From contig NZ_JACVTO010000002.1 of the NCBI RefSeq assembly GCF_016518545.1, positions 248,001-312,000 on the forward strand: a DNA stretch of 64,000 bases. Direction: 5' to 3'. Below, in pieces: positions 28,678 through 39,297 of this stretch; the first letter of the stretch is position 1, and every line of letters begins with the position of its first letter. The position numbers and the translations under genes are program-made. Below the pieces are notes generated by a model. It was not told the origin of the DNA, did not search any database, and saw only the letters and a program-made list of their open reading frames with translations. Source of the stretch: Pseudomonas sp. S30. GTDB lineage: Bacteria > Pseudomonadota > Gammaproteobacteria > Pseudomonadales > Pseudomonadaceae.

Positions 28678-30921
28678 ATGAATAACGAAGTGCTCACTGC
28701 TGTCGAGATCAAACACGCCAAGGCCCTGCCCGAGGAACTGGTGCAGACCCCGCCGGACCTGCCTGTGGCGTCCCAGCCTGCGGCCGAGCCCGAGACGGTC
28801 GTCGAAGCGGCCACGCCAGCGCCGGCCCCGGCCATTCCGGTGCCGAGCCTGGACGACAGCAGCCTGTACATTCATCGTGAGCTCTCGCAGCTGCAGTTCA
28901 ACATCCGCGTGCTGGAGCAGGCGCTGGACGAGTCCTACCCGCTGCTCGAGCGTCTGAAGTTCCTGCTGATCTTCTCCAGCAACCTCGACGAGTTCTTCGA
29001 GATCCGCGTGGCCGGCCTGAAGAAGCAGATCAACTTCGCCCGCGAGCAGGCCGGTGCCGATGGTCTGCAACCGCACCAGGCCCTGGCGCGGATCAGCGAA
29101 CTGGTGCACATCGAGGTCGATCGCCAGTACGCGATTCTCAACGACGTGCTGCTGCCCGAGCTGGAGAAGCACCAGATCCGTTTCATCCGTCGCCGCTACT
29201 GGACGCCCAAGCTCAAGACCTGGGTGCGCCGCTACTTCCGCGACGAGATCGCGCCGATCATCACGCCCATCGGCCTGGACCCGACTCACCCATTCCCGCT
29301 GCTGGTCAACAAGAGCCTGAACTTCATCGTCGAGCTGGAGGGGGTGGATGCCTTCGGGCGCGATTCGGGCCTGGCGATCATTCCGGCCCCGCGCCTGCTG
29401 CCGCGGGTCATTCGCGTGCCCGAAGAAGTGGGCGGGCCGGGTGCCAACTACGTGTTCCTGTCGTCGATGATCCACGCCCATGCCGACGACCTGTTCCAGG
29501 GCATGAAGGTCAAGGGTTGCTACCAGTTCCGCCTGACCCGCAACGCCGACCTGGCCCTGGACTCCGAAGAGGTCGACGACCTGGCCCGCGCCCTGCGCGG
29601 CGAGCTGTTCTCCCGTCGCTATGGCGATGCGGTACGCCTGGAAGTGGCCGACACCTGTCCCAAGCATCTTTCGGACTACCTGCTCAAGCAGTTCAGCCTG
29701 AGCGAGAGCGAGCTCTACCAGGTCAACGGTCCGGTCAACCTGACCCGCCTGTTCAGCATCACCGGCCTGGACAGCCACCCGGAGTTGCAGTACACGCCGT
29801 TCACCCCGGCGATTCCCAAGACCTTGCAGAACGCCGACAACCTGTTCAGCGTGATCAGCAAGCAGGACATGCTGCTGATGCACCCGTTCGAGTCGTTCAC
29901 CCCGGTGGTCGACCTGCTGCGCCAGGCGGCCAAGGACCCGCACGTGCTCGCCGTGCGCCAGACGCTGTACCGCTCCGGCGCCAATTCCGAGATCGTCGAC
30001 GCGCTGGTGGATGCGGCGCGTAACGGCAAGGAGGTCACCGCGGTGATCGAACTGCGTGCGCGCTTCGACGAAGAGTCCAACCTGCAGATGGCCAGCCGCT
30101 TGCAGGCGGCGGGCGCCGTGGTGATCTATGGCGTGGTCGGGTTCAAGACCCACGCCAAGATGATGCTGATCCTGCGCCGCGAGCAGGGCGAAATCGTCCG
30201 CTACGCCCACCTGGGCACGGGCAACTATCACGCTGGCAACGCACGCCTGTACACCGACTACAGCCTGCTGACCTCCGACGATGCCCTCACCGAGGACGTC
30301 GGCAAGCTGTTCAGCCAGTTGATCGGCATGGGCAAGACCCTGCGCATGAAGAAGCTGCTGCACGCCCCCTTCACCCTGAAGAAGGGCATGCTCGACATGA
30401 TCGCCCGCGAGACGCAGTTCGCCCTGGATGGCAAGCCGGCGCACATCATCGCCAAGTTCAACTCGCTGACCGACGCCAAGGTGATCAAGGCGCTGTACAA
30501 GGCCAGCCAGTCGGGCGTACGCATCGACCTGGTGGTGCGCGGCATGTGCTGCCTGCGCCCGGGTATCGCCGGCGTATCGCACAACATCACGGTGCGCTCG
30601 ATCATCGGCCGGTTCCTGGAGCACACTCGGGTGTTCTATTTCCTCAATGGCGGCGACGAGCAGATCTACCTGTCCAGCGCCGACTGGATGGAACGCAACC
30701 TCGACAAGCGGGTGGAGACCTGTTTCCCGGTGGAGGGCAAGAAGCTGCTGCTGCGGGTCAAGAAGGAGCTGGAGAGCTACCTGACCGACAACACCCAGGC
30801 CTGGACCTTGCAGCCCGATGGCCGCTACGTGCGCAGCACGCCGACCGGCAACCAGAACCCGCGCAGCGCGCAGGCGACGCTGCTGGAGCGCCTGAGCAAC
30901 CCGGTGCTGAACGTGCGCTGA
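28678..30921 (+). CDS. ppk: Polyphosphate kinase 1
   Basis: A 747-residue PPK1 that reversibly makes long polyphosphate from ATP. After a variable, proline- and alanine-rich N-terminal 60 residues, the core starts at [20 protein letters not shown]. The phosphate-accepting histidine is in [20 protein letters not shown], and the second catalytic region is [15 protein letters not shown]. The N-terminal extension is longer than in E. coli (688 residues) but usual for Pseudomonas. It follows hemB closely and converges with ppx, the enzyme that degrades its product. Confidence 0.96.
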   Translation: MNNEVLTAVEIKHAKALPEELVQTPPDLPVASQPAAEPETVVEAATPAPAPAIPVPSLDDSSLYIHRELSQLQFNIRVLEQALDESYPLLERLKFLLIFSSNLDEFFEIRVAGLKKQINFAREQAGADGLQPHQALARISELVHIEVDRQYAILNDVLLPELEKHQIRFIRRRYWTPKLKTWVRRYFRDEIAPIITPIGLDPTHPFPLLVNKSLNFIVELEGVDAFGRDSGLAIIPAPRLLPRVIRVPEEVGGPGANYVFLSSMIHAHADDLFQGMKVKGCYQFRLTRNADLALDSEEVDDLARALRGELFSRRYGDAVRLEVADTCPKHLSDYLLKQFSLSESELYQVNGPVNLTRLFSITGLDSHPELQYTPFTPAIPKTLQNADNLFSVISKQDMLLMHPFESFTPVVDLLRQAAKDPHVLAVRQTLYRSGANSEIVDALVDAARNGKEVTAVIELRARFDEESNLQMASRLQAAGAVVIYGVVGFKTHAKMMLILRREQGEIVRYAHLGTGNYHAGNARLYTDYSLLTSDDALTEDVGKLFSQLIGMGKTLRMKKLLHAPFTLKKGMLDMIARETQFALDGKPAHIIAKFNSLTDAKVIKALYKASQSGVRIDLVVRGMCCLRPGIAGVSHNITVRSIIGRFLEHTRVFYFLNGGDEQIYLSSADWMERNLDKRVETCFPVEGKKLLLRVKKELESYLTDNTQAWTLQPDGRYVRSTPTGNQNPRSAQATLLERLSNPVLNVR

Positions 30922-30960
30922 GGCCTGGCCGGCGCGGTGACCGGCAGCGCGGCTGAGCCG

Positions 30961-31027
30961 GGGTCGGTCACGCCGTGGCCGGTGCCCCTGCACCGGCGCC
31001 TGGGAACGTGGATCGGGTCACCGACCC
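30961..31027. terminator. Nested hairpin between converging ppk and ppx
   Basis: An outer pair GGGTCGGT (30961-30968) and ACCGACCC (31020-31027) encloses a perfect inner stem, GCCGGTGC (30978-30985) and GCACCGGC (30990-30997). It ends directly at the ppx stop codon. It can fold on either strand and so could end both converging transcripts; there is no U-tract. Confidence 0.5.
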
Positions 31028-32530
31028 TCAGCGCACGCTGAGGATGAACCCGACCCGTGCCAGCCATTCGGCTTCGTTGGCGAAATCGGCCTGGGTCAGC
31101 TGGTTCTGCTCCAGCCAACCTTCCGGGAACACCACTTCCAGGCTGTCGTCGCCGGCCTTGAGTTCCACCTTGGGCATCTGCTGGGTGCCACGAATGTGGT
31201 GGAACAGGATGGCGAAGCGCAGCAGCACGCACAGGCGGATCAGCTTGACGCCTTCGTCGCCGAACTCGGCGAACTTGTCCTTGGGAATGTTGCGGCGGTG
31301 GCCACGCACCAGCAGCGCGAGCATCTGCTGGTCCTCGCGGGAAAAGCCCGCCAGGTCGGAGTGCTCGATGAGGTAGGCGCCGTGCTTGTGATAGTGGTAG
31401 TGGGCGATGTCCAGCCCCACCTCGTGCACCTTGGCCGCCCAGCCCAGCAGGTCGCGCCAGTTGCCGTTCTCCAGGTCCCAGGCTTTGGCCACCTGGTCGA
31501 AGGCATGCGCGGCCTTGCGCTCGACCCGCGCCGCCTGGCTCTGGTCGACATGGTAGCGCTCCATCAGCGAGTTCAGCGTGCGCTCGCGCACATCCTCGTG
31601 ATGGTGCCGGCCCAGCAGGTCGAACAGCACGCCCTCGCGCAGGGCCCCGTCGCAGTGGTCCATGCGCTGCAGTTCCAGGGCGTCGAAGATCGCCTCCAGA
31701 ATGGCCAGGCCGGCAGGGAAGATCGCCCGGCGGTCGGGCTTGACGCCCTCGAAGTCGATCCTGTCGACCTCGCCGAGCTTGAACAGCTTGCGCTTGAGCG
31801 AGGCCAGCCCTTCGGCGTTGACCTCGCCACTGCCCTGGCCATGCGCCTTGATCGCGGCGCCGATGGCGCGGATGGTCCCGGAAGAGCCGATGGCTTCGTC
31901 CCAGGTCAGGCGATGCAGGGCGTTCTCGATGCTCATCAGTTCCAGGCGCGCGGCGGTGTAGGCCTGGGCGTAGCGCGCCGGAGTGATCTTGCCGTCGCGG
32001 AAGTAGCGCTGGGTGAAGCTCACGCAGCCCATCTGCAGGCTTTCGCGCAGCAGCGGCTCGAAGCGCTGGCCGATGATGAATTCGGTACTGCCGCCGCCGA
32101 TGTCGGCGACCAGGCGTTTGCCGGGGTTGTCGGCCAGGGTGTGGGAGACACCCAGGTAGATCAGGCGGGCCTCTTCACGGCCGGAAATCACCTCCACCGG
32201 GTGGCCGAGGATCGCTTCTGCACGCTGGATGAAGGCGTTGCGGTTGCGCGCCTCGCGCAGGGCATTGGTGCCGACGATGCGCACGGCGCCGGCCGGCATG
32301 CCGTTGATCAGTTGGGAAAACCGCTTCAGGCATTCGAGGCCGCGCTGCATGGCTTCCTCGCTCAGCAAGCGGTCTTCGCTGATGCCGGCGGCCAGCTGAA
32401 CCTTCTCCCCCAGCCGCTCGAGAATGCGGATCTCGGTATGGTGGGCCTTGGCCACGACCATGTGGAAGCTGTTGGAGCCAAGGTCGATGGCGGCGATCAG
32501 AGACAGGTTCTTCGCGGTGGTATGCGGCAT
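31028..32530 (-). CDS. ppx: Exopolyphosphatase
   Basis: A 500-residue Ppx/GppA phosphatase. The ASKHA-fold phosphate loops are [16 protein letters not shown] near the start and [14 protein letters not shown] near residue 140. The C-terminal part is the HD-like domain ([11 protein letters not shown], then [20 protein letters not shown]). It releases phosphate from the ends of polyphosphate and may also act on pppGpp. The start at 32530 is the family start; the frame continues upstream through the trxA promoter region but without similarity. Converges with ppk. Confidence 0.95.
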   Translation of the reverse strand: MPHTTAKNLSLIAAIDLGSNSFHMVVAKAHHTEIRILERLGEKVQLAAGISEDRLLSEEAMQRGLECLKRFSQLINGMPAGAVRIVGTNALREARNRNAFIQRAEAILGHPVEVISGREEARLIYLGVSHTLADNPGKRLVADIGGGSTEFIIGQRFEPLLRESLQMGCVSFTQRYFRDGKITPARYAQAYTAARLELMSIENALHRLTWDEAIGSSGTIRAIGAAIKAHGQGSGEVNAEGLASLKRKLFKLGEVDRIDFEGVKPDRRAIFPAGLAILEAIFDALELQRMDHCDGALREGVLFDLLGRHHHEDVRERTLNSLMERYHVDQSQAARVERKAAHAFDQVAKAWDLENGNWRDLLGWAAKVHEVGLDIAHYHYHKHGAYLIEHSDLAGFSREDQQMLALLVRGHRRNIPKDKFAEFGDEGVKLIRLCVLLRFAILFHHIRGTQQMPKVELKAGDDSLEVVFPEGWLEQNQLTQADFANEAEWLARVGFILSVR

Positions 32531-32807
32531 ATCTGGTTGTTCTCGGTCGATAACCTGGCAATCCTGCCACGATCGCAGGCCGACGCCAACGCGCGGCATG
32601 GCAAGGTTTGACGCAAGGCAATGTACAGGTGGCCTGTGCGATGAATGAATGCAGGCCTCGGATAAGCCTATGACGCGTGTATGACAGTTTCGATTCGTGA
32701 CGTCTTGCATCACTATAGCCACACTCAATCGACCGTCGGCTTCCTGTAGGGCCTGGGTGCGGCTATGATGGGCGACGTTTTTTTATGCTTACGACCTGGA
32801 GAACTCC

Positions 32808-33137
32808 ATGAGCAGCGATCTGATCAAATACGTCACCGACGCCACCTTCGAAAGCGAAGTGCTCCAGGCCGGTGTTCCAGTGCTGGTCGACTACTGGGCC
32901 GAATGGTGCGGTCCCTGCAAGATGATCGCGCCGGTTCTGGACGACGTCGCCACCACCTACGAGGGCAAGCTGCTGGTCGCCAAGCTGAACATCGACGAAA
33001 ACCAGGAAACCCCGGCCAAGCACGGCGTGCGCGGCATCCCGACCCTGATGCTGTTCAAGAACGGCAACGTGGAGGCCACCAAGGTCGGTGCGCTGTCCAA
33101 ATCGCAGCTCACGGCGTTCCTCGACGCCCACCTGTGA
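32808..33137 (+). CDS. trxA: Thioredoxin 1
   Basis: A 109-residue thioredoxin with the redox site W33-C34-G-P-C37, the buried Asp in [10 protein letters not shown] and the cis-proline in [12 protein letters not shown]. It reduces disulfides in ribonucleotide reductase, PAPS reductase and many other cytoplasmic proteins. GGAG lies before the ATG. A possible -10 box, TATGAT at 32764-32769, precedes it. A strong terminator follows, so trxA is monocistronic and separate from rho, as in many proteobacteria. Confidence 0.97.
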   Translation: MSSDLIKYVTDATFESEVLQAGVPVLVDYWAEWCGPCKMIAPVLDDVATTYEGKLLVAKLNIDENQETPAKHGVRGIPTLMLFKNGNVEATKVGALSKSQLTAFLDAHL

Positions 33138-33143
33138 TGCAAG

Positions 33144-33166
33144 AGAGCCCCGCCGATGCGGGGCTT
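33144..33166 (+). terminator. Terminator of trxA
   Basis: AGAGCCCCGC pairs with GCGGGGCTTT around a CGAT loop, seven bases after the trxA stop. The T-tract is short, but the stem is strong. Confidence 0.8.
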
Positions 33167-33434
33167 TCGCTGTCCCCTGTTCACGCACCACGTCCCAGGA
33201 CACCGTCCAGACCCGTTGCCACGGGTGCCGATTTCCCCGGTCAAAACCACTAGACGCGGAAAAAAGCAAGTGTTACATTCGGCCTCGCACTGCTTCTCCA
33301 GTGCCCCCTGCATGCCGTCGCCGACGCACTCCCAATTCGAATCAGTACGCGATCCTGTCGCCAATCCTGCGGCGCGGCCTCATTAAGCCAACAGCTTAAT
33401 TCCCCCCTTCTTACATGATTACGTCACTCCCCTT

Positions 33435-34694
<1,260 letters not shown>

Positions 34695-34708
34695 GCTTCG
34701 GACACTGC

Positions 34709-34802
34709 CAGTGGGGCCGCTTCGGGTCCCATCGCCGCCAGACCCGACCTGCACAGGTTGCAGCCGGGTCAAGCGGCGATGGGGCACCTGGCGGCCCCAC
34801 TG
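34709..34802 (+). terminator. Very long nested hairpin between rho and ubiD
   Basis: CAGTGGGGCCGC (34709-34720) pairs perfectly with 34791-34802. Inside it CCCATCGCCGC (34728-34738) pairs with 34773-34783, GACCCG (34741-34746) with CGGGTC (34765-34770), and ACCTG/CAGGT cap it (34747-34758). The element starts 15 bp after the rho stop. Nearly the whole 94 nt is palindromic, with no U-tract, so it may block RNases or be a nucleic-acid-level element of its own. Confidence 0.75.
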
Positions 34803-34862
34803 CATTGTGCCAAACACGTTACACTCAGCCCCCGACCGATACGGCCACCACGAGGCTCACGC

Positions 34863-36329
34863 ATGCAGTACCGCGATCTGCGCGACTTTATCCGTGGCCT
34901 GGAGCAGCGCGGCGAACTCAAGCGCATCCAGGTCCCGATCTCGCCCATTCTGGAAATGACCGAAGTCTGCGACCGCACCTTGCGGGCCAAGGGCCCGGCG
35001 TTGCTGTTCGAGAAACCCACTGGCTTCGACATCCCGGTACTGGGCAACCTGTTCGGGACGCCCGAGCGCGTGGCCATGGGCATGGGCGCCGAGTCGGTGA
35101 GCGAGCTGCGCGAGATCGGCAAGCTGCTGGCCTTCCTCAAGGAACCCGAGCCGCCCAAAGGTCTCAAGGACGCCTGGTCGAAGCTGCCGATCTTCAAGAA
35201 AGTGGTGTCCATGGCGCCGAAGGTCATCAAGGACGCGGTGTGTCAGGAGGTGGTGGTCGAGGGCGAGGACGTGGACCTCGCCCGGTTGCCGATCCAGCAC
35301 TGCTGGCCGGGCGATGTCGCCCCGCTGATCACCTGGGGCCTGACCGTCACCCGCGGGCCGAACAAGGAGCGGCAGAACCTGGGGATCTATCGCCAGCAGG
35401 TGATCGGCCGCAACAAGGTCATCATGCGCTGGCTGAGCCACCGCGGTGGTGCCCTGGACTATCGTGAATGGTGCGAGAAGCATCCGGGCCAGCCGTTCCC
35501 GGTGGCCGTTGCCCTCGGCGCAGACCCGGCGACCATTCTCGGCGCCGTGACCCCGGTGCCCGACACCCTTTCCGAGTATGCCTTCGCCGGCTTGCTGCGC
35601 GGCAACCGTACCGAGCTGGTGAAATGCCGCGGCAGTGATCTGCAGGTGCCGGCGACCGCCGAAATCATCCTCGAGGGGGTGATCCACCCCGGCGAGACGG
35701 CGCCCGAAGGCCCCTACGGCGACCACACCGGCTACTACAACGAGGTGGACAGCTTCCCGGTGTTCACCATCGAGCGCATCACCCACCGCCGCAACCCGAT
35801 CTATCACAGCACCTACACTGGCCGTCCGCCGGACGAGCCGGCAATCCTCGGCGTGGCGCTCAACGAAGTGTTCGTACCGATCCTGCAGAAGCAGTTTCCC
35901 GAGATCGTCGACTTCTACCTGCCGCCCGAAGGCTGCTCCTACCGCATGGCGGTGGTGACCATGAAGAAGCAGTACCCAGGCCATGCCAAGCGCGTGATGC
36001 TGGGGGTGTGGTCGTTCCTGCGACAGTTCATGTACACCAAGTTCGTGATCGTCACCGACGACGACGTCAATGCCCGTGACTGGAACGACGTCATCTGGGC
36101 CATCACCACGCGCATGGATCCCAAGCGTGATACGGTGATGATCGACAACACGCCGATCGACTACCTGGACTTCGCGTCGCCGGTATCGGGCCTGGGGTCG
36201 AAGATGGGCCTGGATGCCACCCACAAGTGGCCGGGCGAGACGACACGCGAATGGGGCCGGGTCATCGTCAAGGACGAGGCCGTTACCCGCCGCATCGATG
36301 AGCTGTGGGATCAGTTGGGAATCGAGTGA
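34863..36329 (+). CDS. ubiD: 4-hydroxy-3-polyprenylbenzoate decarboxylase UbiD
   Basis: A 488-residue prenylated-FMN-dependent decarboxylase of ubiquinone synthesis. The N-terminus [19 protein letters not shown] and the core segments [20 protein letters not shown] and [14 protein letters not shown] are typical; the catalytic glutamate-arginine-glutamate set lies within the latter region. The prFMN supplier UbiX is not in this window. The start at 34863 is preceded by an ACGAGGCTC stretch; upstream in-frame sequence runs through the long hairpin. The next gene overlaps its stop codon. Confidence 0.95.
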   Translation: MQYRDLRDFIRGLEQRGELKRIQVPISPILEMTEVCDRTLRAKGPALLFEKPTGFDIPVLGNLFGTPERVAMGMGAESVSELREIGKLLAFLKEPEPPKGLKDAWSKLPIFKKVVSMAPKVIKDAVCQEVVVEGEDVDLARLPIQHCWPGDVAPLITWGLTVTRGPNKERQNLGIYRQQVIGRNKVIMRWLSHRGGALDYREWCEKHPGQPFPVAVALGADPATILGAVTPVPDTLSEYAFAGLLRGNRTELVKCRGSDLQVPATAEIILEGVIHPGETAPEGPYGDHTGYYNEVDSFPVFTIERITHRRNPIYHSTYTGRPPDEPAILGVALNEVFVPILQKQFPEIVDFYLPPEGCSYRMAVVTMKKQYPGHAKRVMLGVWSFLRQFMYTKFVIVTDDDVNARDWNDVIWAITTRMDPKRDTVMIDNTPIDYLDFASPVSGLGSKMGLDATHKWPGETTREWGRVIVKDEAVTRRIDELWDQLGIE

Positions 36330-37297
36330 TGCAGGTGACCTTGCAGCCTTGTGGCGCGGTGCTGTCCGTCGAGCCGGGCGAGAGAATTCTGGAAGCGGCC
36401 CGGCGCCTGGGCTACGAATGCCCGAGCAGCTGCCGCAACGGCAACTGCCATGTGTGCGCAGCATTACTGGTGGAGGGTCGGGTACGCCAGGACGGCGAAG
36501 TGCGCGATCACGGCGAGTTGTTCACCTGTATCGCCGAGCCGCTGGAAGACTGCGTGCTGCTCTGGGACGGCGTGCTGGCGCTCGGTGAGCTGCCTGTGCG
36601 CGCCCTGGCCTGTACGGTCAGCGAGTGCGTGGAAATCGGTGGCGACGTCTGGCGCGTGCGCCTGCGTGCTCCGGCCGGCAAGGTGCCGCGCTACCACGCC
36701 GGCCAGTACCTGATGGTCGAACGCGAGGGCGCCGACAAGGCCGCGTTCTCCCTGGCCTCGGCGCCCCATGCCGGGCGTGACCTGGAGTTGCACGTGCTGG
36801 CGCGCGAGCGCAGTGCCGTGCAGCTGATCGAGCAATTCCAGCGCACCGGCATGGCGCGGGTCGAGCTGCCGTTCGGCGATGCCCATCTGGCCGAGCTGCC
36901 GGACGGCCCCCTGGTATTGATCGCCGCTGGCACGGGCATGGGCCAGATGCACAGTCTCATCGAGCACTGTCGTGCCCAGGGCTTCGAACACCCGGTGCAC
37001 CTCTACTGGGGTGTGCGTCGGCCGGAAGAGTTCTACCTGATCGAGCACTGGGCGCAGTGGCAGCGCCTGCCCAACCTGTTCCTGCACAAGGTGGTCAGCG
37101 ACCTGTGTGGCTGGGAAGGCCGCTGCGGCCTGCTGCACGAAGCGGTGCGCGAGGATATCGCCGACCTCAACAGCGTGCACGTCTACGCCAGCGGCTCGCC
37201 CAACATGGTCTACGCCACCCTGGACGCCCTGGTGGAAGCGGGCATGGACGCGCACCGCATGCGCGCCGACGTATTCGCCTACGCACCTCGCGGATGA
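36329..37297 (+). CDS. Ferredoxin:NAD(P) reductase-type flavoprotein with 2Fe-2S domain
   Basis: A 322-residue protein. Residues 1-90 are a plant-type ferredoxin with cluster cysteines in SCRNGNCHVC and a fourth in LFTCIAEP. The rest is a ferredoxin-reductase FAD domain (YHAGQYLMVER, then AFSLASAPH) and an NAD domain (IAAGTGMGQMHSLIE). This resembles CDP-6-deoxy-glucoseen reductase and NAD(P)H-flavin reductases next to ubiD in other genera. Its start ATG overlaps the ubiD stop (TGATG), so translation is coupled. It could supply reduced flavin to the UbiX/UbiD step; that is inference. Confidence 0.88.
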   Translation: MQVTLQPCGAVLSVEPGERILEAARRLGYECPSSCRNGNCHVCAALLVEGRVRQDGEVRDHGELFTCIAEPLEDCVLLWDGVLALGELPVRALACTVSECVEIGGDVWRVRLRAPAGKVPRYHAGQYLMVEREGADKAAFSLASAPHAGRDLELHVLARERSAVQLIEQFQRTGMARVELPFGDAHLAELPDGPLVLIAAGTGMGQMHSLIEHCRAQGFEHPVHLYWGVRRPEEFYLIEHWAQWQRLPNLFLHKVVSDLCGWEGRCGLLHEAVREDIADLNSVHVYASGSPNMVYATLDALVEAGMDAHRMRADVFAYAPRG

Positions 37298-37361
37298 CCC
37301 TGCGGCGTGCCGCGCAAGCACGCCGGCCACTTATGACCGAAGTTATCCGGCTCGATTATAA

Positions 37362-37381
37362 AGACCGCCTTATTACGGTCT
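37362..37381 (+). terminator. Hairpin after the ubiD operon
   Basis: AGACCG (37362-37367) pairs with CGGTCT (37376-37381) around an AT-rich loop, and CTCG/CGAG flank it. It is in the otherwise empty 290-bp gap between the reductase gene and chaC. No U-tract. The rest of this gap shows nothing I recognise. Confidence 0.4.
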
Positions 37382-37590
37382 GAACGAGCAACTTCCGATT
37401 TATTCATAACCACACTTCCGGTCGTCGGTTACAAGCCTGAAAGTTCCACCTCAGGGCTTGAGCTATTCCCGCAAGATGCCTTAAGTTACGTGCATCGCTC
37501 TCACCGTACCCGCTCCAGAGCCCGCAGGGCGGCAGCGCATCGGTGCACGTGCGTGGTCCCTCGTTACACAGGAAACAACGGCGGCAGCCT

Positions 37591-38241
37591 ATGTCGGCAC
37601 TTGAAAGTTCTTCTTGGCAGGTGGCTTATCCCCCTTCGCTGGATTTCGGCCAGCAACTGACTCCCGAACAATTGCAGCACTCCATGCGCGCGACCATGTC
37701 CCTTCACGAAGGCGGTCCGGTGTGGCTGTTCGCCTATGGCTCGCTGATCTGGCGGCCAGAGTGCGACTCGGTCGAGCGCCGGCGTGCCCGTGTGCACGGC
37801 TATCATCGCGGCCTGTACCTGTGGTCCCACGAACACCGCGGCACGCCCGAGTGCCCTGGGTTGGTGTTCGGGCTGGACCGCGGCGGTTCGTGCAGCGGAT
37901 TCGCCTATCGTCTGGACGAAAGCTGCCTGGACGATTCGCTCAATGCCCTGTGGCAGCGGGAAATGCCGTTTCCGGCCTACCGCCCGCACTGGCTGACGTG
38001 CCGTCTGGAAGACGGCAGCAAGGTGCAGGCGCTGGGCTTCGTGCTCGAGCGCAGCCTGCCGTGCTACGCGGGAAACCTGCCCGACAGCCTGCTCAGGCAG
38101 ATTCTCGCCAGTGCGAAGGGTCGCTCGGGTACTACGCGCGATTATGTGGAGCAGACCCTCAAGGCATTGCGCAGCCACCAGATGCCCGATCGCAGCCTCG
38201 AAGCGCGCTTCCAGCGTTGCCACGATGCCACCCGCAACTGA
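37591..38241 (+). CDS. Gamma-glutamylcyclotransferase, ChaC family
   Basis: A 216-residue ChaC protein. The substrate-binding loop VWLFAYGSLIWRPE begins near residue 43 and the catalytic glutamate lies in the AYR-L-D-E-S region. ChaC enzymes split glutathione into 5-oxoproline and Cys-Gly. The N-terminal 40 residues are variable. The start at 37591 is the best ATG; GGCGGCAG is a modest ribosome binding site, and an upstream ATG at 37543 is also in frame. It converges with the LysR gene. Confidence 0.88.
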   Translation: MSALESSSWQVAYPPSLDFGQQLTPEQLQHSMRATMSLHEGGPVWLFAYGSLIWRPECDSVERRRARVHGYHRGLYLWSHEHRGTPECPGLVFGLDRGGSCSGFAYRLDESCLDDSLNALWQREMPFPAYRPHWLTCRLEDGSKVQALGFVLERSLPCYAGNLPDSLLRQILASAKGRSGTTRDYVEQTLKALRSHQMPDRSLEARFQRCHDATRN

Positions 38242-38276
38242 CGCTTACGGCCTCTGAAGCTCACTGGACCTGACTA

Positions 38277-39161
38277 TCACTGGGCCGAGCCGATCCAGTC
38301 CACCAGTGCCCGCACCTTGGGTACTTCTGCGGCGTGCTCGGCATACGCCAGGTAGTGCCTGCCGGGGCTGCGCAGGGCATGGTCCCAGGCGATCACCAGG
38401 CTCCCCTCGTCGAGTTCACGGCTGGCCAGGTAGCGCGGCACCAGCGCCACGCCGCAGCCTGACTGGGCCGCGCTCAGGGCCATGTAGAAGGTGTCGAAGC
38501 GCGGGCCTTGGTAGCTGTTGTCGGTGTGCAGGCCCTGGTCCTGGAACCAGGCGTGCCAGGCCTCCGGTCGGGACGTGCTTTGCAGCAGCACCTTGCCCGC
38601 GACCGCAGCCGGTCCGTCCAGGGCGCCAGCGTCGAGCAGCTCTGGGGCGCACACCGGCACCACCTCTTCGCCGAACAGCTCCACGCACGCAGCGCCCGGC
38701 CAGGTCCCCTGGCCATAGAAGAACACCACGTCGGCCGAACCCTGCAACAGGGCGAACGGTTCCATCTCGTTGCGGATATCCAGGTGGATGTTGGGGTGGC
38801 GCTTGCCGAAGCCCTTGAGGCGTGGAATCAGCCAGCGCACGCCGAAGCTCGGCTGGGTGGCGACCTTGAGCACCTCGGTCTGCTCGCCATAGGTGAGGAC
38901 GTAGCGGCTGGACATGTCCAGCTGGGTGAGGATCTTGTTCACCTCCGCCAGGTACAGGGCGCCCGCCGGCGTGAGCTGCAGGCGTCTGCGGATGCGCAGG
39001 AACAGATGGTGGCGCAGCATCTCCTCCAGCTGCGCCACCTGTTTGCTCACTGCGCTCTGGGTCAGGTGCAGTTCTTCGGCGGCGCGGGTGAAGTTCAGGT
39101 GTCGAGCGGCCGCTTCGAAACATTGCAGGGCGGTCATCGAGGGGACCAGGCGCTTGGACAT
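38277..39161 (-). CDS. LysR-family regulator divergent from amaB
   Basis: A 294-residue LysR protein: HTH at the N-terminus (ALQCFEAAARHLNFTRAAEE, QSAVSKQVAQLEE) and an effector domain from about 95 (KVATQPSFGVRWLIPRLKGF). It belongs to the GcvA-like branch. It is divergent from amaB with 136 bp between starts, where a symmetrical CAATC-N11-GATTG site lies at 39237-39257. It is therefore the likely regulator of pipecolate and lysine breakdown here; effector not known. Confidence 0.88.
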   Translation of the reverse strand: MSKRLVPSMTALQCFEAAARHLNFTRAAEELHLTQSAVSKQVAQLEEMLRHHLFLRIRRRLQLTPAGALYLAEVNKILTQLDMSSRYVLTYGEQTEVLKVATQPSFGVRWLIPRLKGFGKRHPNIHLDIRNEMEPFALLQGSADVVFFYGQGTWPGAACVELFGEEVVPVCAPELLDAGALDGPAAVAGKVLLQSTSRPEAWHAWFQDQGLHTDNSYQGPRFDTFYMALSAAQSGCGVALVPRYLASRELDEGSLVIAWDHALRSPGRHYLAYAEHAAEVPKVRALVDWIGSAQ

Positions 39162-39236
39162 GGGCGTCTCTGAAGGCAGTCAACCATTCTTCAAGGGAAT
39201 GATTAGAGGAATAAAGGTCATTTGTGGCGGTGAACC

Positions 39237-39257
39237 AATCGGATTAATACTGATTGC
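39237..39257. promoter_or_regulatory. Candidate LysR operator upstream of amaB
   Basis: CAATC (39237-39241) and GATTG (39253-39257) form a perfect 5-bp dyad with an 11-bp AT-rich spacer. It lies 41 bp before the amaB start and about 75 bp from the LysR start, the usual place for a LysR site. It is not a strict T-N11-A box. Confidence 0.45.
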
Positions 39258-39297
39258 CTGTCACTTTTCAACCGTTCCCGTCATTTGGAGAAGCATC

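Noticed and set aside
32741-32769. TTCCTG and TATGAT as a trxA promoter
   Set aside because: The -10 is good, but the -35 matches only three of six positions; not strong enough to list as a promoter of its own.
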